Assembly (NCBI GenBank): GCA_013811855.1
Contig: JACCUL010000118.1
Coordinates: 1 to 15,113, forward strand
From: Acidimicrobiia bacterium
Lineage (GTDB): Bacteria > Actinomycetota > Acidimicrobiia > Acidimicrobiales > Ilumatobacteraceae
Direction: 5' to 3'
Length of the DNA stretch: 15,113 nt
The position numbers were made by a program, and so were the translations under genes. Below the pieces are notes generated by a model. The model saw only the letters and a list, made by a program, of their open reading frames with translations, was not told the origin of the DNA and searched no databases. Shown here in pieces: positions 1-6,872 of the stretch. The stretch's first letter is position 1. Every line of letters begins with the position of its first letter.

Positions 1-806
1 GTCGTCACCGGTGGCGGGTCACCGGCGTCCGGCGGATCGGTCGGGACGGGCGGATCGGTCGGGTCCGGTGGATCCGCCTGGTCCGGTGGATCCGTCGCAT
101 CGGGCGGGTCGGCGCCGAGGTCGGGCGCGATGGTCGTCGTGGTGGTCTCGGACTCCTCGATCTGGCGCTGGCGCTCCTCGTCCAGCTCCCGACGCTGACG
201 CTCGAGCAGCAGCTGCTGGACCCGCTCGTCCGCGAGGCGCTCGGCCTCGACCTCCTGCAGCCGCGCCACCTCGTCCAGGGCCGCCTGCTGGAGCGCCGTC
301 AGCTCCTCCTGCTGGTCCTGGAGGGCGGTCCGGTTGGTGGCCACGTCCTGCTGCGTCGCCTCCAGCTCTGACTGGGCGACGGCGAACTGGTCGATGGCGT
401 CGGCCGACGACTCCGTGACGATGCTCGTCAGCATCGCCGCCTGGAGCTGATCGCTCGGGTCGCCGTAGCCCGTGAGCAGGGGGATCCCATTCGTCCCGCT
501 GGACATGTAGCGGTTGAGGGCGACCTGTTCGACCTGTGATCGCAGCCCGACGACCTCCCGTTCCAACCGGGCCTCGTCGCGCTGCAGATCCTCGGCCCGG
601 TCGCTGAGCTGTGACAGCTCGGTCTCGGCGTCGGCGAACGCCGCCGCCGCCGCGTTGGCCCGGCCGCGCGCCGCGGCGATCTCGTCCGCAGCCCGCTGGG
701 CCGCATCCTCCTCCGTGCCCGCCACCACCGGCACGGCGCCGGTGATGACGATCACGGAGAGCAATGCGACGATGAGGGCGCCGTACCCGGGGCGGCGGCC
801 GATCAC
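1..806 (-). CDS. Secreted coiled-coil protein, N-terminal part (C-terminus off left edge)
   Basis: Probable exported coiled-coil protein of the kind found at the N-terminus of actinobacterial murein hydrolases and hydrolase activators (NlpC/P60, M23/EnvC-like). From the GTG at 806 the protein has an n-region with two arginines (IGRRPGYG), a hydrophobic core (ALIVALLSVIVITGAV) and a likely cleavage near VVAG|TEED. A long Ala/Glu/Gln/Arg-rich coiled coil follows (about residues 30-100 and 135-220), interrupted by a segment around residues 100-130 containing NRYMSSGTNGIPLL. A Thr run and a six-fold DPP repeat (residues 233-268) lead to the window edge. No catalytic domain is visible, so enzymatic activity is unknown; the Pro/Asp linker suggests another domain beyond it. 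The GTG start is chosen because a -10-like box lies 8 nt upstream and the signal peptide begins at once. Family placement is inference from overall layout. Confidence 0.75.
   Translation of the reverse strand, partial: MIGRRPGYGALIVALLSVIVITGAVPVVAGTEEDAAQRAADEIAAARGRANAAAAAFADAETELSQLSDRAEDLQRDEARLEREVVGLRSQVEQVALNRYMSSGTNGIPLLTGYGDPSDQLQAAMLTSIVTESSADAIDQFAVAQSELEATQQDVATNRTALQDQQEELTALQQAALDEVARLQEVEAERLADERVQQLLLERQRRELDEERQRQIEESETTTTTIAPDLGADPPDATDPPDQADPPDPTDPPVPTDPPDAGDPPPVT
3..110 (-). repeat. Six tandem 18-bp units encoding DPPxxx
   Basis: Six consecutive 18-bp units (93-110, 75-92, 57-74, 39-56, 21-38, 3-20) read on the minus strand as DPPDAT, DPPDQA, DPPDPT, DPPVPT, DPPDAG and DPPPVT. 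They lie inside the coiled-coil gene and form an acidic, proline-rich linker, a typical wall- or envelope-spanning spacer. The repeat may continue past the left edge, so the copy number is a minimum. Confidence 0.85.
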
Positions 807-820
807 AGGCGGCGAGCATA
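804..820 (-). promoter_or_regulatory. Putative leaderless promoter of the coiled-coil gene
   Basis: On the minus strand TATGCT (820 to 815) is followed by 8 nt and then the GTG start at 806. An actinobacterial -10 box (TANNNT) at this distance would place transcription start at or next to the start codon, so the mRNA would be leaderless. No convincing -35 hexamer or Shine-Dalgarno sequence is seen. Confidence 0.5.
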
Positions 821-893
821 GCCCGTGTTGCAGTCGTGTGACGATCAGGCTTCGGTCTCACGTCGATCGCCGACGGTCCCCCAACCTGGCGCC

Positions 894-1697
894 GTGCCCG
901 AACCGCCGCTCGACCTCGACGACGTCTCGATGAACCGGGACGGCACGGCGATCCTCGATCACGTCACGTTGCGCGTCGAGCGCCACGAGCGGTGGCTCGT
1001 CCTCGGTGCCAACGGGAGCGGCAAGACCTCGCTGCTGCGGATCGCCGCGCTGTACGAGCACCCGACCACTGGCACGGTGCGCGTGCTCGGCCAACAGCTC
1101 GGTTTGACCGACGTCCGGGTGCTCCGCCGGCGCATCGGGTTCGCCTCCGCCGCGCTCGCCGAGCAGCTGCGGTCCGAGCTGGTGGCGCTCGACGCCGTGC
1201 GCACGGCCCGCTTCGCCGCCCTCGAGCCGTGGTGGCACCGGTACACGACCGAGGACGACGAACAGGCCCTGGCGTGCCTCGACCGGATGGGCGTCGGCCA
1301 CTTCGCCGGCCGGCCACTCGGCTCGCTGTCGTCGGGCGAGCGCCAACGGGTGCTCCTGGCCCGGACGCTGATGAACGACCCGGACGTCGTGCTGCTCGAT
1401 GAGCCGGCGGCCAACCTCGATCTCGGCGGCCGCGAGCAGCTCGTGACCGCGCTGGACGACCTGGCCGGCGACGCCGACGCGCCCGCGCTCGTGCTCGTGA
1501 CGCACCACGTCGAGGACGTTCCGCCGTCGATGACCCACTGCCTGCTCCTGCGGGAGGGCCGGGTCCTCGTCGCCGGACCGATCGAGGACGCGCTGACCGC
1601 CGCGCACCTTGGCGACACCTTCGGACTGGCCTTCGACGTGACACGCCGATCGGACGGCCGCTTCAGCGCGTTCGCCCGCTCACCACGAGCTCGGTGA
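894..1697 (+). CDS. ABC transporter ATP-binding protein
   Basis: A single-domain ABC ATPase that would power a transporter or act as a stand-alone ABC protein at the membrane. All core motifs are present: Walker A GANGSGKTS (residues 38-46), ABC signature LSSGERQRV, Walker B with D-loop VVLLDEPAANLD, and H-loop VTHHVEDV. Length is 267 aa from the GTG at 894. An in-frame ATG at 825 would add 23 residues of non-domain sequence and crowd the divergent gene's promoter, so GTG 894 is preferred; it gives MPEPPLDLDDVSM leading straight into the first strand. The layout resembles the YlmA/ModF-type ATPases, but the substrate cannot be assigned. No permease or binding protein lies nearby. The last 35 nt overlap the convergent SRPBCC gene. 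The family call is firm, the role is not. Confidence 0.92.
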   Translation: MPEPPLDLDDVSMNRDGTAILDHVTLRVERHERWLVLGANGSGKTSLLRIAALYEHPTTGTVRVLGQQLGLTDVRVLRRRIGFASAALAEQLRSELVALDAVRTARFAALEPWWHRYTTEDDEQALACLDRMGVGHFAGRPLGSLSSGERQRVLLARTLMNDPDVVLLDEPAANLDLGGREQLVTALDDLAGDADAPALVLVTHHVEDVPPSMTHCLLLREGRVLVAGPIEDALTAAHLGDTFGLAFDVTRRSDGRFSAFARSPRAR

Positions 1698-2115
1698 GCA
1701 GGCCCCGGCCGCGGCGGATCTCGTCGTCGAGCACGCGGCGCAGCGCGCCGCCGATCCAGACCGATCCGGTGTACTCCAGATCGGTCACCACGCGGGCCCC
1801 GCCGGGCACGTCGGCGACGGTGGCCGTCAACGTCCACGCGGCGTGGTCCCGCTCGTCGTACTCGGCCCGCTCGAAGCGGACCCGCTCCCCCGGCTCGTGG
1901 AGGGTGCGCACCATGCGCAGGCGCTTCGACCGGGCGAACGGCCCGATCCGTCCACGGAGCTCGACCCACCACGCCGGGCGTCCCCCGTCCGGTTCGGCCG
2001 GCTCGACCCGGTGGACGAGGCGCATCCACGGGGGGTAGCGGTCGAGCGTGGCGACGTGCTCGAACAGCTCGGCCGTGGTGGCGTCGTCGACGACGAGCTC
2101 GGCGGACGTGTGCAT
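1663..2115 (-). CDS. SRPBCC (START/polyketide cyclase-like) family protein
   Basis: A 150-aa protein with the profile of the SRPBCC helix-grip fold, a superfamily that binds hydrophobic ligands in a deep cavity. The N-terminal strand (SAELVVDDATTAELFEHVAT) is followed by the family-typical helix and DRYPPWMRLV segment, then alternating strands (WWVELRGRIGPFARSKRL, GERVRFERAE, AWTLTATVADV), a late RVVTDLEYTGSVWIGG strand, and a long C-terminal helix ending in LLTELVVSGRTR. The ligand is unknown and no catalytic residues can be named. It lies 18 bp downstream of the DUF3499 gene on the same strand, so the two are probably co-transcribed. It converges with the ABC ATPase and overlaps it by 35 nt. 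Confidence 0.85.
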   Translation of the reverse strand: MHTSAELVVDDATTAELFEHVATLDRYPPWMRLVHRVEPAEPDGGRPAWWVELRGRIGPFARSKRLRMVRTLHEPGERVRFERAEYDERDHAAWTLTATVADVPGGARVVTDLEYTGSVWIGGALRRVLDDEIRRGRGLLTELVVSGRTR

Positions 2116-2133
2116 CGGATGGCCGGCCGGGCT

Positions 2134-2682
2134 TCAGTGCCGACGCTCCCGGCCCCGGAACGCCCGGGCCAGCAGCGGGGACTCGGCCGCGAGCAGGCCG
2201 CCGAGATCGTCGTCGAGAACCGTCGGGATCCACGGGATGGCGACCGTGGCATCCGGATCGGCCGGGTCGGTCACCTCGCCGGTGACGGCGGCGACGGTGC
2301 GTTCCTCCGCCTCGGCGTCCAACGCCAATTGCGTCGTCGTCGCGACCTCGGACGCCTCGGGCGCCGGGGGGTCGTCGAGCGCAGTGCGCGAGCGGAAGCG
2401 CCCGTCGGCGGCGCGCGGCGTCGCCACGCGTCGCCGTGAGCGCTCGGCCAACTCGGCGCCCTTCGTGCGGAACAGACGGGGCCGGGTGTCGCGGCGGTCG
2501 TCGAGCGTCCACCCGATCGGCACGACCATGGCGTCGGCGTGGCGCGTGCACAGCGAGCCGGCGCGCCACGGGTCGCTGTCGGGTTCCCGCCGAGCCACCC
2601 ACACGAGCAGGCGATCGACGTCGAAGCCGTATGACATGGCCGCCGGCTCCGAGCAGCCGGGACGCTCGCACAGCTTCCCCAC
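2134..2682 (-). CDS. DUF3499 family protein
   Basis: A 182-aa member of DUF3499, an actinobacterial family of unknown function. The N-terminus carries the family-like pattern CERPGCSEPAAMSYGF (Cys5, Cys10), a hydrophobic strand DRLLVWVARR, and SLCTRHADAMVVPIGW (Cys45, His48), together resembling a small zinc-ribbon-type site. From about residue 70 the protein is charged, Ala/Asp/Arg-rich and probably disordered, and it ends in RGRERRH. The start is GTG at 2682, the only one that keeps both first cysteines, with a -10-like box 8 nt upstream. It is the first gene of a probable two-gene operon with the SRPBCC protein. Metal binding is inferred from the Cys/His spacing only. Confidence 0.85.
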   Translation of the reverse strand: MGKLCERPGCSEPAAMSYGFDVDRLLVWVARREPDSDPWRAGSLCTRHADAMVVPIGWTLDDRRDTRPRLFRTKGAELAERSRRRVATPRAADGRFRSRTALDDPPAPEASEVATTTQLALDAEAEERTVAAVTGEVTDPADPDATVAIPWIPTVLDDDLGGLLAAESPLLARAFRGRERRH

Positions 2683-2696
2683 GACCAGCGAACCTA
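2683..2696 (-). promoter_or_regulatory. Putative leaderless promoter of the DUF3499 gene
   Basis: On the minus strand TAGGTT (2696 to 2691) sits 8 nt before the GTG start at 2682, matching the TANNNT -10 pattern and the spacing expected for leaderless transcription. There is no clear Shine-Dalgarno sequence. The 147-bp gap (2683-2829) holds this promoter and the divergent one at 2817; nothing else was recognised in it. Confidence 0.45.
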
Positions 2697-2816
2697 GCTC
2701 GGGAGCTGAGCCGACCGAGGACGCCCGACCAGCCCCAGATCGAACGTGGGCGACACGCTGACCACGTGTCGATGATCGACCTCCGGTGGGCCTCCGTCAA
2801 GGGGCCGGCGCGCCTC

Positions 2817-2829
2817 TACCATCGGCTCC
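2817..2829 (+). promoter_or_regulatory. Putative leaderless promoter of the F420 oxidoreductase gene
   Basis: TACCAT (2817-2822) is followed by 7 nt and the ATG at 2830. This is the same -10-to-start spacing seen upstream of several other genes here and suggests a leaderless mRNA. A CGTCAA sequence at 2795-2800 could be a weak -35 element with a 16-bp spacer. Confidence 0.5.
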
Positions 2830-3279
2830 ATGACCCTCCGTCAGACCGCCGCCGACCTGTTCCTCAAGAGCATGAACGGTGTCCACCGGGCTGTGCTCGC
2901 CGTGTCCCGCGGCCGGATCGGCTCGAACGTGCTGAACATGCCGGCCGTCCAGCTCCACACGACGGGCCGGCGCAGCGGGCGACGCCGCTCGACGATGCTC
3001 ACGGCGCCGATCGTCGATGGCGACACGCTCGTGGTCGTGGCGTCGAAGGGGGGCGACGATCGCCATCCCGACTGGTACCAGAACCTGCTCGCCCACCCTG
3101 CCGTGGAGGTCACCAGGAACGGGACGACGCGGCCGATGACGGCGCGTCCGTCGACCGCCGAGGAGAGGGCCGAGATGTGGCCACGCGTCGTCGCGGCCTA
3201 TCGGGGGTACTCGTCGTACCAGCAGCGCACGGAGCGCGAGATCCCGCTCGTCGTCCTCGAACCCGACGCCAGGAACTGA
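2830..3279 (+). CDS. Nitroreductase-family F420(deazaflavin)-dependent oxidoreductase, DDN-like
   Basis: A 149-aa flavin/deazaflavin oxidoreductase of the DDN-like split beta-barrel family, which in actinobacteria uses reduced coenzyme F420 to reduce varied substrates (quinones and nitro-aromatics are known for relatives). Diagnostic stretches are QLHTTGRRSGRRRSTMLTAP (residues 41-60), the strand GDTLVVVASKGG (64-75), and the family hallmark HPDWYQNLLAHPAVEVTRNG (79-98). A C-terminal helix pair contains YRGYSSYQQRTEREIPLVVL. Length is normal for the family. It stands alone in plus orientation, diverging from DUF3499 and converging with the ThDP enzyme 12 bp away. The physiological substrate is unknown; use of F420 rather than FMN is family knowledge, not seen directly. 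Confidence 0.92.
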   Translation: MTLRQTAADLFLKSMNGVHRAVLAVSRGRIGSNVLNMPAVQLHTTGRRSGRRRSTMLTAPIVDGDTLVVVASKGGDDRHPDWYQNLLAHPAVEVTRNGTTRPMTARPSTAEERAEMWPRVVAAYRGYSSYQQRTEREIPLVVLEPDARN

Positions 3280-3291
3280 CCGCCGGCGCCG

Positions 3292-5610
3292 TCACCCCCC
3301 GGCGAGCGCCACGAGCGCGCCGTTGACGACGTGACCGGCCGAGATGCCGCAGAGCTCGTGGAGGTCGTCGATGGTGCCCGACTCCCCGAAGCGGTCGACG
3401 CCGAGCGCCACCTGGCGCGTGCCGAGGGCGCTGCCGATCCAGGCCAGCGAGTGGCTCGACGCGTCGTGCACGCTGACGATCGGCGCGCCGCGCTCTCGTG
3501 GCGAGATCAGCTCGTGGAGCAGGCTCGACGGTCCTGGCGACGTGGCCGTCATCGTCGCTCTGGCCGTGGCCCGCTGCCAGCTGCGGAACGCCCGGTCGGG
3601 GCTCGTCAGGTGCACCACCGGGGCGGCGACGCCCTCGGCCTCGAGCACCTCGGCGGCGGCGAGCGCCTCGGGCACGCTGGCGCCCGTGGTGACGATGGTG
3701 ACGCGGTCGCGATCGGTCGACTCCGTCGTCCGCAGCACGTAGCCGCCGGCGACGACCTGGCGACGCAGCTCGTCCTCGCCGATCCGGTCGACAGCGGCGG
3801 CGAACGGGGCCTGCTCGACCGGCCGGGTCGACAGGCGGAGGTACAGGCTCTCGCCGTCCGGTTCGCCGAGCGCCCGCAGGCCGGCGCACAGGAGCCAGTC
3901 GACCTCCGTCGCGTATGCCGCTTCGGCGGCGACGATGCCGGGCAACTCCAACCCGACCGACGGTGTGATCGTCGATTGGTGGGCGCCGCCCTCCGGGGCC
4001 AGCGTCACGCCCGACGGCGTGCCGACGACGACGAAGCGCGACCCGTTGTACAGCCCGTAGATCAGGGCGTCGAGGCCACGAAGAACGAACGGGTCGTAAA
4101 CCGTGCCGACGGGCAGCAGTTGGTGGCCATGATGATCGTGGCTCAGGCCGAGCTGGCCGAGCAAGAGGAACAGGTTCATCTCCGAGATGCCGAGCTCGAT
4201 GTGGCGTCCCCGCGGCGTCTCGATCCACTTCAGCAGGCGCTCGCGGGCGCCGTGGTCGGCGCGCTCGTCGGGTGCGAAGACGCCGACCTTGTTGATCCAG
4301 CCGCCGAGGTTGGTCGACACGGAGACGTCGGGCGACGTGGTGACGAGCCCGGCCATGTCCTCGACGTCGGCCAGCCGAGCCATGACACGGCCGAACGCCT
4401 CCTGCGTCGACACCGCACCGGCGCCCACCGCGGGCAGCGCGGACGCCGGCACGGCGGCGACCGGCCGGGCCACCGGTCCGGGGTTGTTGATCTCGGCGCC
4501 GACGGCGGCGCAGCGACGCCCGGCGGCCGAGCCGGGATCGAAGCGGTCCCACTCGGTGGCGGCGCTCAGCCCCACGCGCTCGCGCAGCTCGTCGATCTGC
4601 GCCTCCGAGAGGCTGGCCGAGTGGTTCATCGGGTTGCCGGCGATCGGCAAGCCCCAGCCCTTGACGGTGTAGGCGAACACGACGCTCGGCCGATCGGTCA
4701 CCGCGTCGCACTGGCGGAACGCGTCGATCAGCACCGCGAGGTCGTGTCCACCGAGATCCGTGACGAGCGCCTTGAGCTCGTCGTCCGCATACGGCGTGGC
4801 GGCGCCGGCCACGGCCGGATCGGCGCCGTCGAGGAACTTCGACCGCAGCGCCGCGCCGTCGAGCGCGAACAGCGACTGGTATGCCTCGTTGGACATCTCG
4901 TCGATGCGTCGCTGCAGCGCGTCCCCGCCGGGTTCGGCGAACGCCGCCTGCAACCGCGTCCCGTACTTGGCCTCCACGGCGTGCCAGCCGGCGTCGGCGA
5001 AGAACGACCGCAGGCGTCCGGCCTGGATCGCCGGGACGACCCGGTCGAGGCTCTGGCGGTTGAGGTCGACAACCATCGTGAAGTTGGCCAGCCCCTCGCA
5101 CGCCGGTTCAGCGATCGCCTCCCAGACGTTGCCCTCGTCGAGCTCGGCGTCGCCGACGGTGGCGATGAACCGCGCCGCCGGCTGGGCACCGAAGTGGGCG
5201 TCGACGTAGCGGCGGGTCAGCGCGCTGAACAGCGGTGCGACGGCACCGAGGCCGACGGAGCCAGTCGAGAAGTCGGCGACGTCGGGATCCTTCGTGCGCG
5301 ACGGGTAGGCCTGCAGCCCGCCGCGCTGGCGCAACGTGGTCAGGTAGCGCCGGTCGAGTTCGCCGGTCAGGTACTTGATGGCGTGGTACACGGGTGAGGC
5401 GTGGGGCTTGATCGCCACCTTGTCCTGGCGGTCGATGTGGGCGAACCACAGGGCCGTCATGATCGAGACCATCGACGCCGACGAGGCCTGGTGCCCGCCG
5501 ACCTTGATCGCCGTCCGCTCGCGCCGGTTGGCGTGGTCGACCATCCGCACGGCCAGCCACAGGAGGCGCTGCTCGATCTCCCGCAGGACGGCGAGGTCCA
5601 CGGCCCGCAT
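3292..5610 (-). CDS. Transketolase / pyruvate dehydrogenase E1-like ThDP enzyme
   Basis: A 772-aa thiamin-diphosphate enzyme resembling homodimeric pyruvate dehydrogenase E1 (AceE) more than ordinary transketolase, though shorter than AceE (near 890 aa). AceE-like landmarks are KVGGHQASS (36-44), KPHASPVYHAIKYLTG (68-83), LQAYPSRTKDPDVADF (99-114) and the cofactor region GDAELDEGNVWEAI (153-166), where the usual GDG reads GDA, followed by VVDLNRQSLDR. The pyrimidine-binding domain has HIELGISEMNLFLLLGQLGL and PEGGAHQST; the C-terminal transketolase domain has TIVTTGASVPEALAAAEVLE and LGVDRFGESG. ATG 5610 is chosen because the KVGGH region follows at the expected distance and any longer start would run into the divergent cupin gene. 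Acceptor and product are unknown; no lipoyl E2 or E3 is nearby. Family is certain, the exact reaction is not. Confidence 0.88.
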   Translation of the reverse strand: MRAVDLAVLREIEQRLLWLAVRMVDHANRRERTAIKVGGHQASSASMVSIMTALWFAHIDRQDKVAIKPHASPVYHAIKYLTGELDRRYLTTLRQRGGLQAYPSRTKDPDVADFSTGSVGLGAVAPLFSALTRRYVDAHFGAQPAARFIATVGDAELDEGNVWEAIAEPACEGLANFTMVVDLNRQSLDRVVPAIQAGRLRSFFADAGWHAVEAKYGTRLQAAFAEPGGDALQRRIDEMSNEAYQSLFALDGAALRSKFLDGADPAVAGAATPYADDELKALVTDLGGHDLAVLIDAFRQCDAVTDRPSVVFAYTVKGWGLPIAGNPMNHSASLSEAQIDELRERVGLSAATEWDRFDPGSAAGRRCAAVGAEINNPGPVARPVAAVPASALPAVGAGAVSTQEAFGRVMARLADVEDMAGLVTTSPDVSVSTNLGGWINKVGVFAPDERADHGARERLLKWIETPRGRHIELGISEMNLFLLLGQLGLSHDHHGHQLLPVGTVYDPFVLRGLDALIYGLYNGSRFVVVGTPSGVTLAPEGGAHQSTITPSVGLELPGIVAAEAAYATEVDWLLCAGLRALGEPDGESLYLRLSTRPVEQAPFAAAVDRIGEDELRRQVVAGGYVLRTTESTDRDRVTIVTTGASVPEALAAAEVLEAEGVAAPVVHLTSPDRAFRSWQRATARATMTATSPGPSSLLHELISPRERGAPIVSVHDASSHSLAWIGSALGTRQVALGVDRFGESGTIDDLHELCGISAGHVVNGALVALAGG

Positions 5611-5670
5611 TCTGGCCCCGCCGGAGCGGTCGGCCGGAACGGGTCGTCCACCGCGACCGGCCGTCGGGCC

Positions 5671-5703
5671 GTGACCTATGATCACGGCCGGACGGGCAGG
5701 AGG
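5671..5703 (+). promoter_or_regulatory. Putative promoter, operator-like dyad and RBS of the cupin gene
   Basis: TATGAT (5677-5682) is a near-consensus -10 box, and AGGAGG (5698-5703) is a strong Shine-Dalgarno sequence 6 nt before the ATG at 5710, so this transcript should have a short leader. The -10 lies inside a dyad GTGA-N7-TCAC (5671-5685), which could be a regulator's operator; the regulator is unknown. The -10 and RBS are well supported, the operator is speculative. Confidence 0.5.
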
Positions 5704-5709
5704 GCGGAC

Positions 5710-6096
5710 ATGACGGGTGACCGGTTCGATCGGGTGAACATCAACGACGCCGTGCGCTCGCCGACGTGCGCCCACGGCGGGTTCGGCACGATCGAGTTCG
5801 CCCGCCTCTTGGACCATGACGACGTGGACGGCGAGTGCAACTTCGTCGATCTCGCCGTCGTTCCACCCGGCGCCTCGATCGGCCGGCACCGGCACGGCCC
5901 CGACGAGGAGGAGTACTACCTCGTCCTCGACGGCTCGGGCACGATGCGCCGCGACGGCGTGGAGTTCCGGGTCCGCGCCGGCGACCTCATCCGGAACGCG
6001 CCACGCGGGGAACATGCCCTCGACAACGACGGCGACACCCCGATCCGGCTCTTCGTCTTCGAGGTCCGGGTCACCCCGGCTGCCGCCGCACAATGA
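5710..6096 (+). CDS. Cupin domain-containing protein
   Basis: A 128-aa single-domain cupin. The first cupin motif is visible as SIGRHRHGPDEEEYYLVLDG (two His plus Glu as metal ligands) and the second as RVRAGDLIRNAPRGEHALDN, which supplies the later His. Such proteins are metal-binding beta-barrels that serve as sugar isomerases or epimerases, dioxygenases or ligand sensors. The reaction here is not determinable, but its stop overlaps the start of a sugar nucleotidyltransferase (ATGA at 6093-6096). That coupling, together with the pattern of phosphomannose-isomerase-type cupins next to guanylyl/nucleotidyltransferases, suggests a step in sugar metabolism. ATG 5710 is preceded by a strong AGGAGG; a much longer upstream reading would lie antisense to the ThDP gene and is rejected. 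Confidence 0.9.
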   Translation: MTGDRFDRVNINDAVRSPTCAHGGFGTIEFARLLDHDDVDGECNFVDLAVVPPGASIGRHRHGPDEEEYYLVLDGSGTMRRDGVEFRVRAGDLIRNAPRGEHALDNDGDTPIRLFVFEVRVTPAAAAQ

Positions 6097-6872
6097 GCCT
6101 CAACGGGTTGCGGCCGGCGTCGATGCACGGGCTGGTGATGGCCGGGGGCGCCGGTTCGCGGATGCGGGCGTCGGGCGCCCAGGAGCCCAAGCCTCTCGTC
6201 GCCGTCGGCGGGGTCAGCGTGCTCGAGCGCAACATCGCGGCGTTGGTGCGGGCCGGGGTCCGCGACGTGACCGTGGCCGCATCACGCGGGCACGAGGACA
6301 TCGCCCGGTTCGTCGACGGCGCAGCCGCCCGGGTCCGGGCCGTGGGCGGCACCCTCGGCCTCGTTCAGGAGGACCGGCCGCTGGGTTCGCTCGGTGTCGC
6401 CGGCATCGTCGGCAAGGACGAGGACCACGTCGTCGTCGTGAACGCCGACAACGTGACCGCGCTCGACCTGCGGCGAGTCGTCGAGCACCACGTCGGCGGG
6501 GACGCCGCGATGACCATCGGCGTGCACCGCGAAGCGTTCACGATGCCGTTCGGGCGCGTCGTCGCCGACGTCCACGGGCGCGTCCGGGCGTACGACGAGA
6601 AGCCGACGGCGACGTTCACGGTGAGCAGCGCGGTCTGCGTGCTGGCGCCAGCCGCCCGCGACGAGCTGCGGCCGCCGCGCTTCGTGATGCTGGCCGACTT
6701 CGTCAACGGGCTCCTCACCTCCGGAGCGCACGTCGCGTCGTTCCCGCACGACGCGCCGTGGATCGATGTCAACGACCTCGCGGCGCGCCAGCGGGCGGAG
6801 GTCATGGTGGCTGCCGACCCCGATCGCTTCCCGACGCTGGCGTCCCTGGCGACGACGGGTGTGCTCCGGTGA
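6093..6872 (+). CDS. Sugar-phosphate nucleotidyltransferase (NTP_transferase family)
   Basis: A 259-aa Rossmann-like nucleotidyltransferase predicted to join an NTP and a sugar-1-phosphate to give an NDP-sugar and pyrophosphate. The signature loop is VMAGGAGSRMRASGAQEPKP (residues 15-34), with PKPLVAVGG carrying the catalytic Lys. VVVVNADNV (112-120) holds a metal-binding Asp119, and PWIDVNDLAARQRAE near the C-terminus is the usual second metal site with its trailing helix. The sequence is closer to mannose-1-phosphate guanylyltransferase/glucose-1-phosphate thymidylyltransferase-like short enzymes than to two-domain forms; base and sugar are not assignable. The ATG overlaps the cupin stop (coupling); a second ATG 30 nt downstream (MHGLVMAGG) is an alternative start. 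Its 3' end overlaps the convergent GH4-like gene by 71 nt. Confidence 0.88.
   Translation: MSLNGLRPASMHGLVMAGGAGSRMRASGAQEPKPLVAVGGVSVLERNIAALVRAGVRDVTVAASRGHEDIARFVDGAAARVRAVGGTLGLVQEDRPLGSLGVAGIVGKDEDHVVVVNADNVTALDLRRVVEHHVGGDAAMTIGVHREAFTMPFGRVVADVHGRVRAYDEKPTATFTVSSAVCVLAPAARDELRPPRFVMLADFVNGLLTSGAHVASFPHDAPWIDVNDLAARQRAEVMVAADPDRFPTLASLATTGVLR

Noticed and set aside
19..861. 280-codon open frame on the minus strand
   Set aside because: Composition is Arg/Gly/Ala-rich noise typical of an off-frame reading in high-GC DNA; the frame starting at GTG 806 gives a signal peptide, coiled coil and clean repeat instead.
959..2800. 613-codon minus-strand open frame antisense to the ABC gene and through the SRPBCC/DUF3499 region
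   Set aside because: No recognisable domain; it is antisense to a fully motif-complete ABC ATPase and off-frame to two family-typical proteins.
3110..5101. 663-codon minus-strand open frame
   Set aside because: Arg-rich off-frame shadow of the ThDP enzyme, which has all expected motifs in its own frame.
3331..5397. 688-codon plus-strand open frame
   Set aside because: Antisense to the ThDP enzyme; long antisense frames are expected at this G+C and it shows no domain.
5611..6093. N-terminal extension of the ThDP enzyme to 933 codons
   Set aside because: The extension would lie entirely antisense to the cupin gene and contains no ThDP-enzyme sequence; ATG 5610 fits the family N-terminus.
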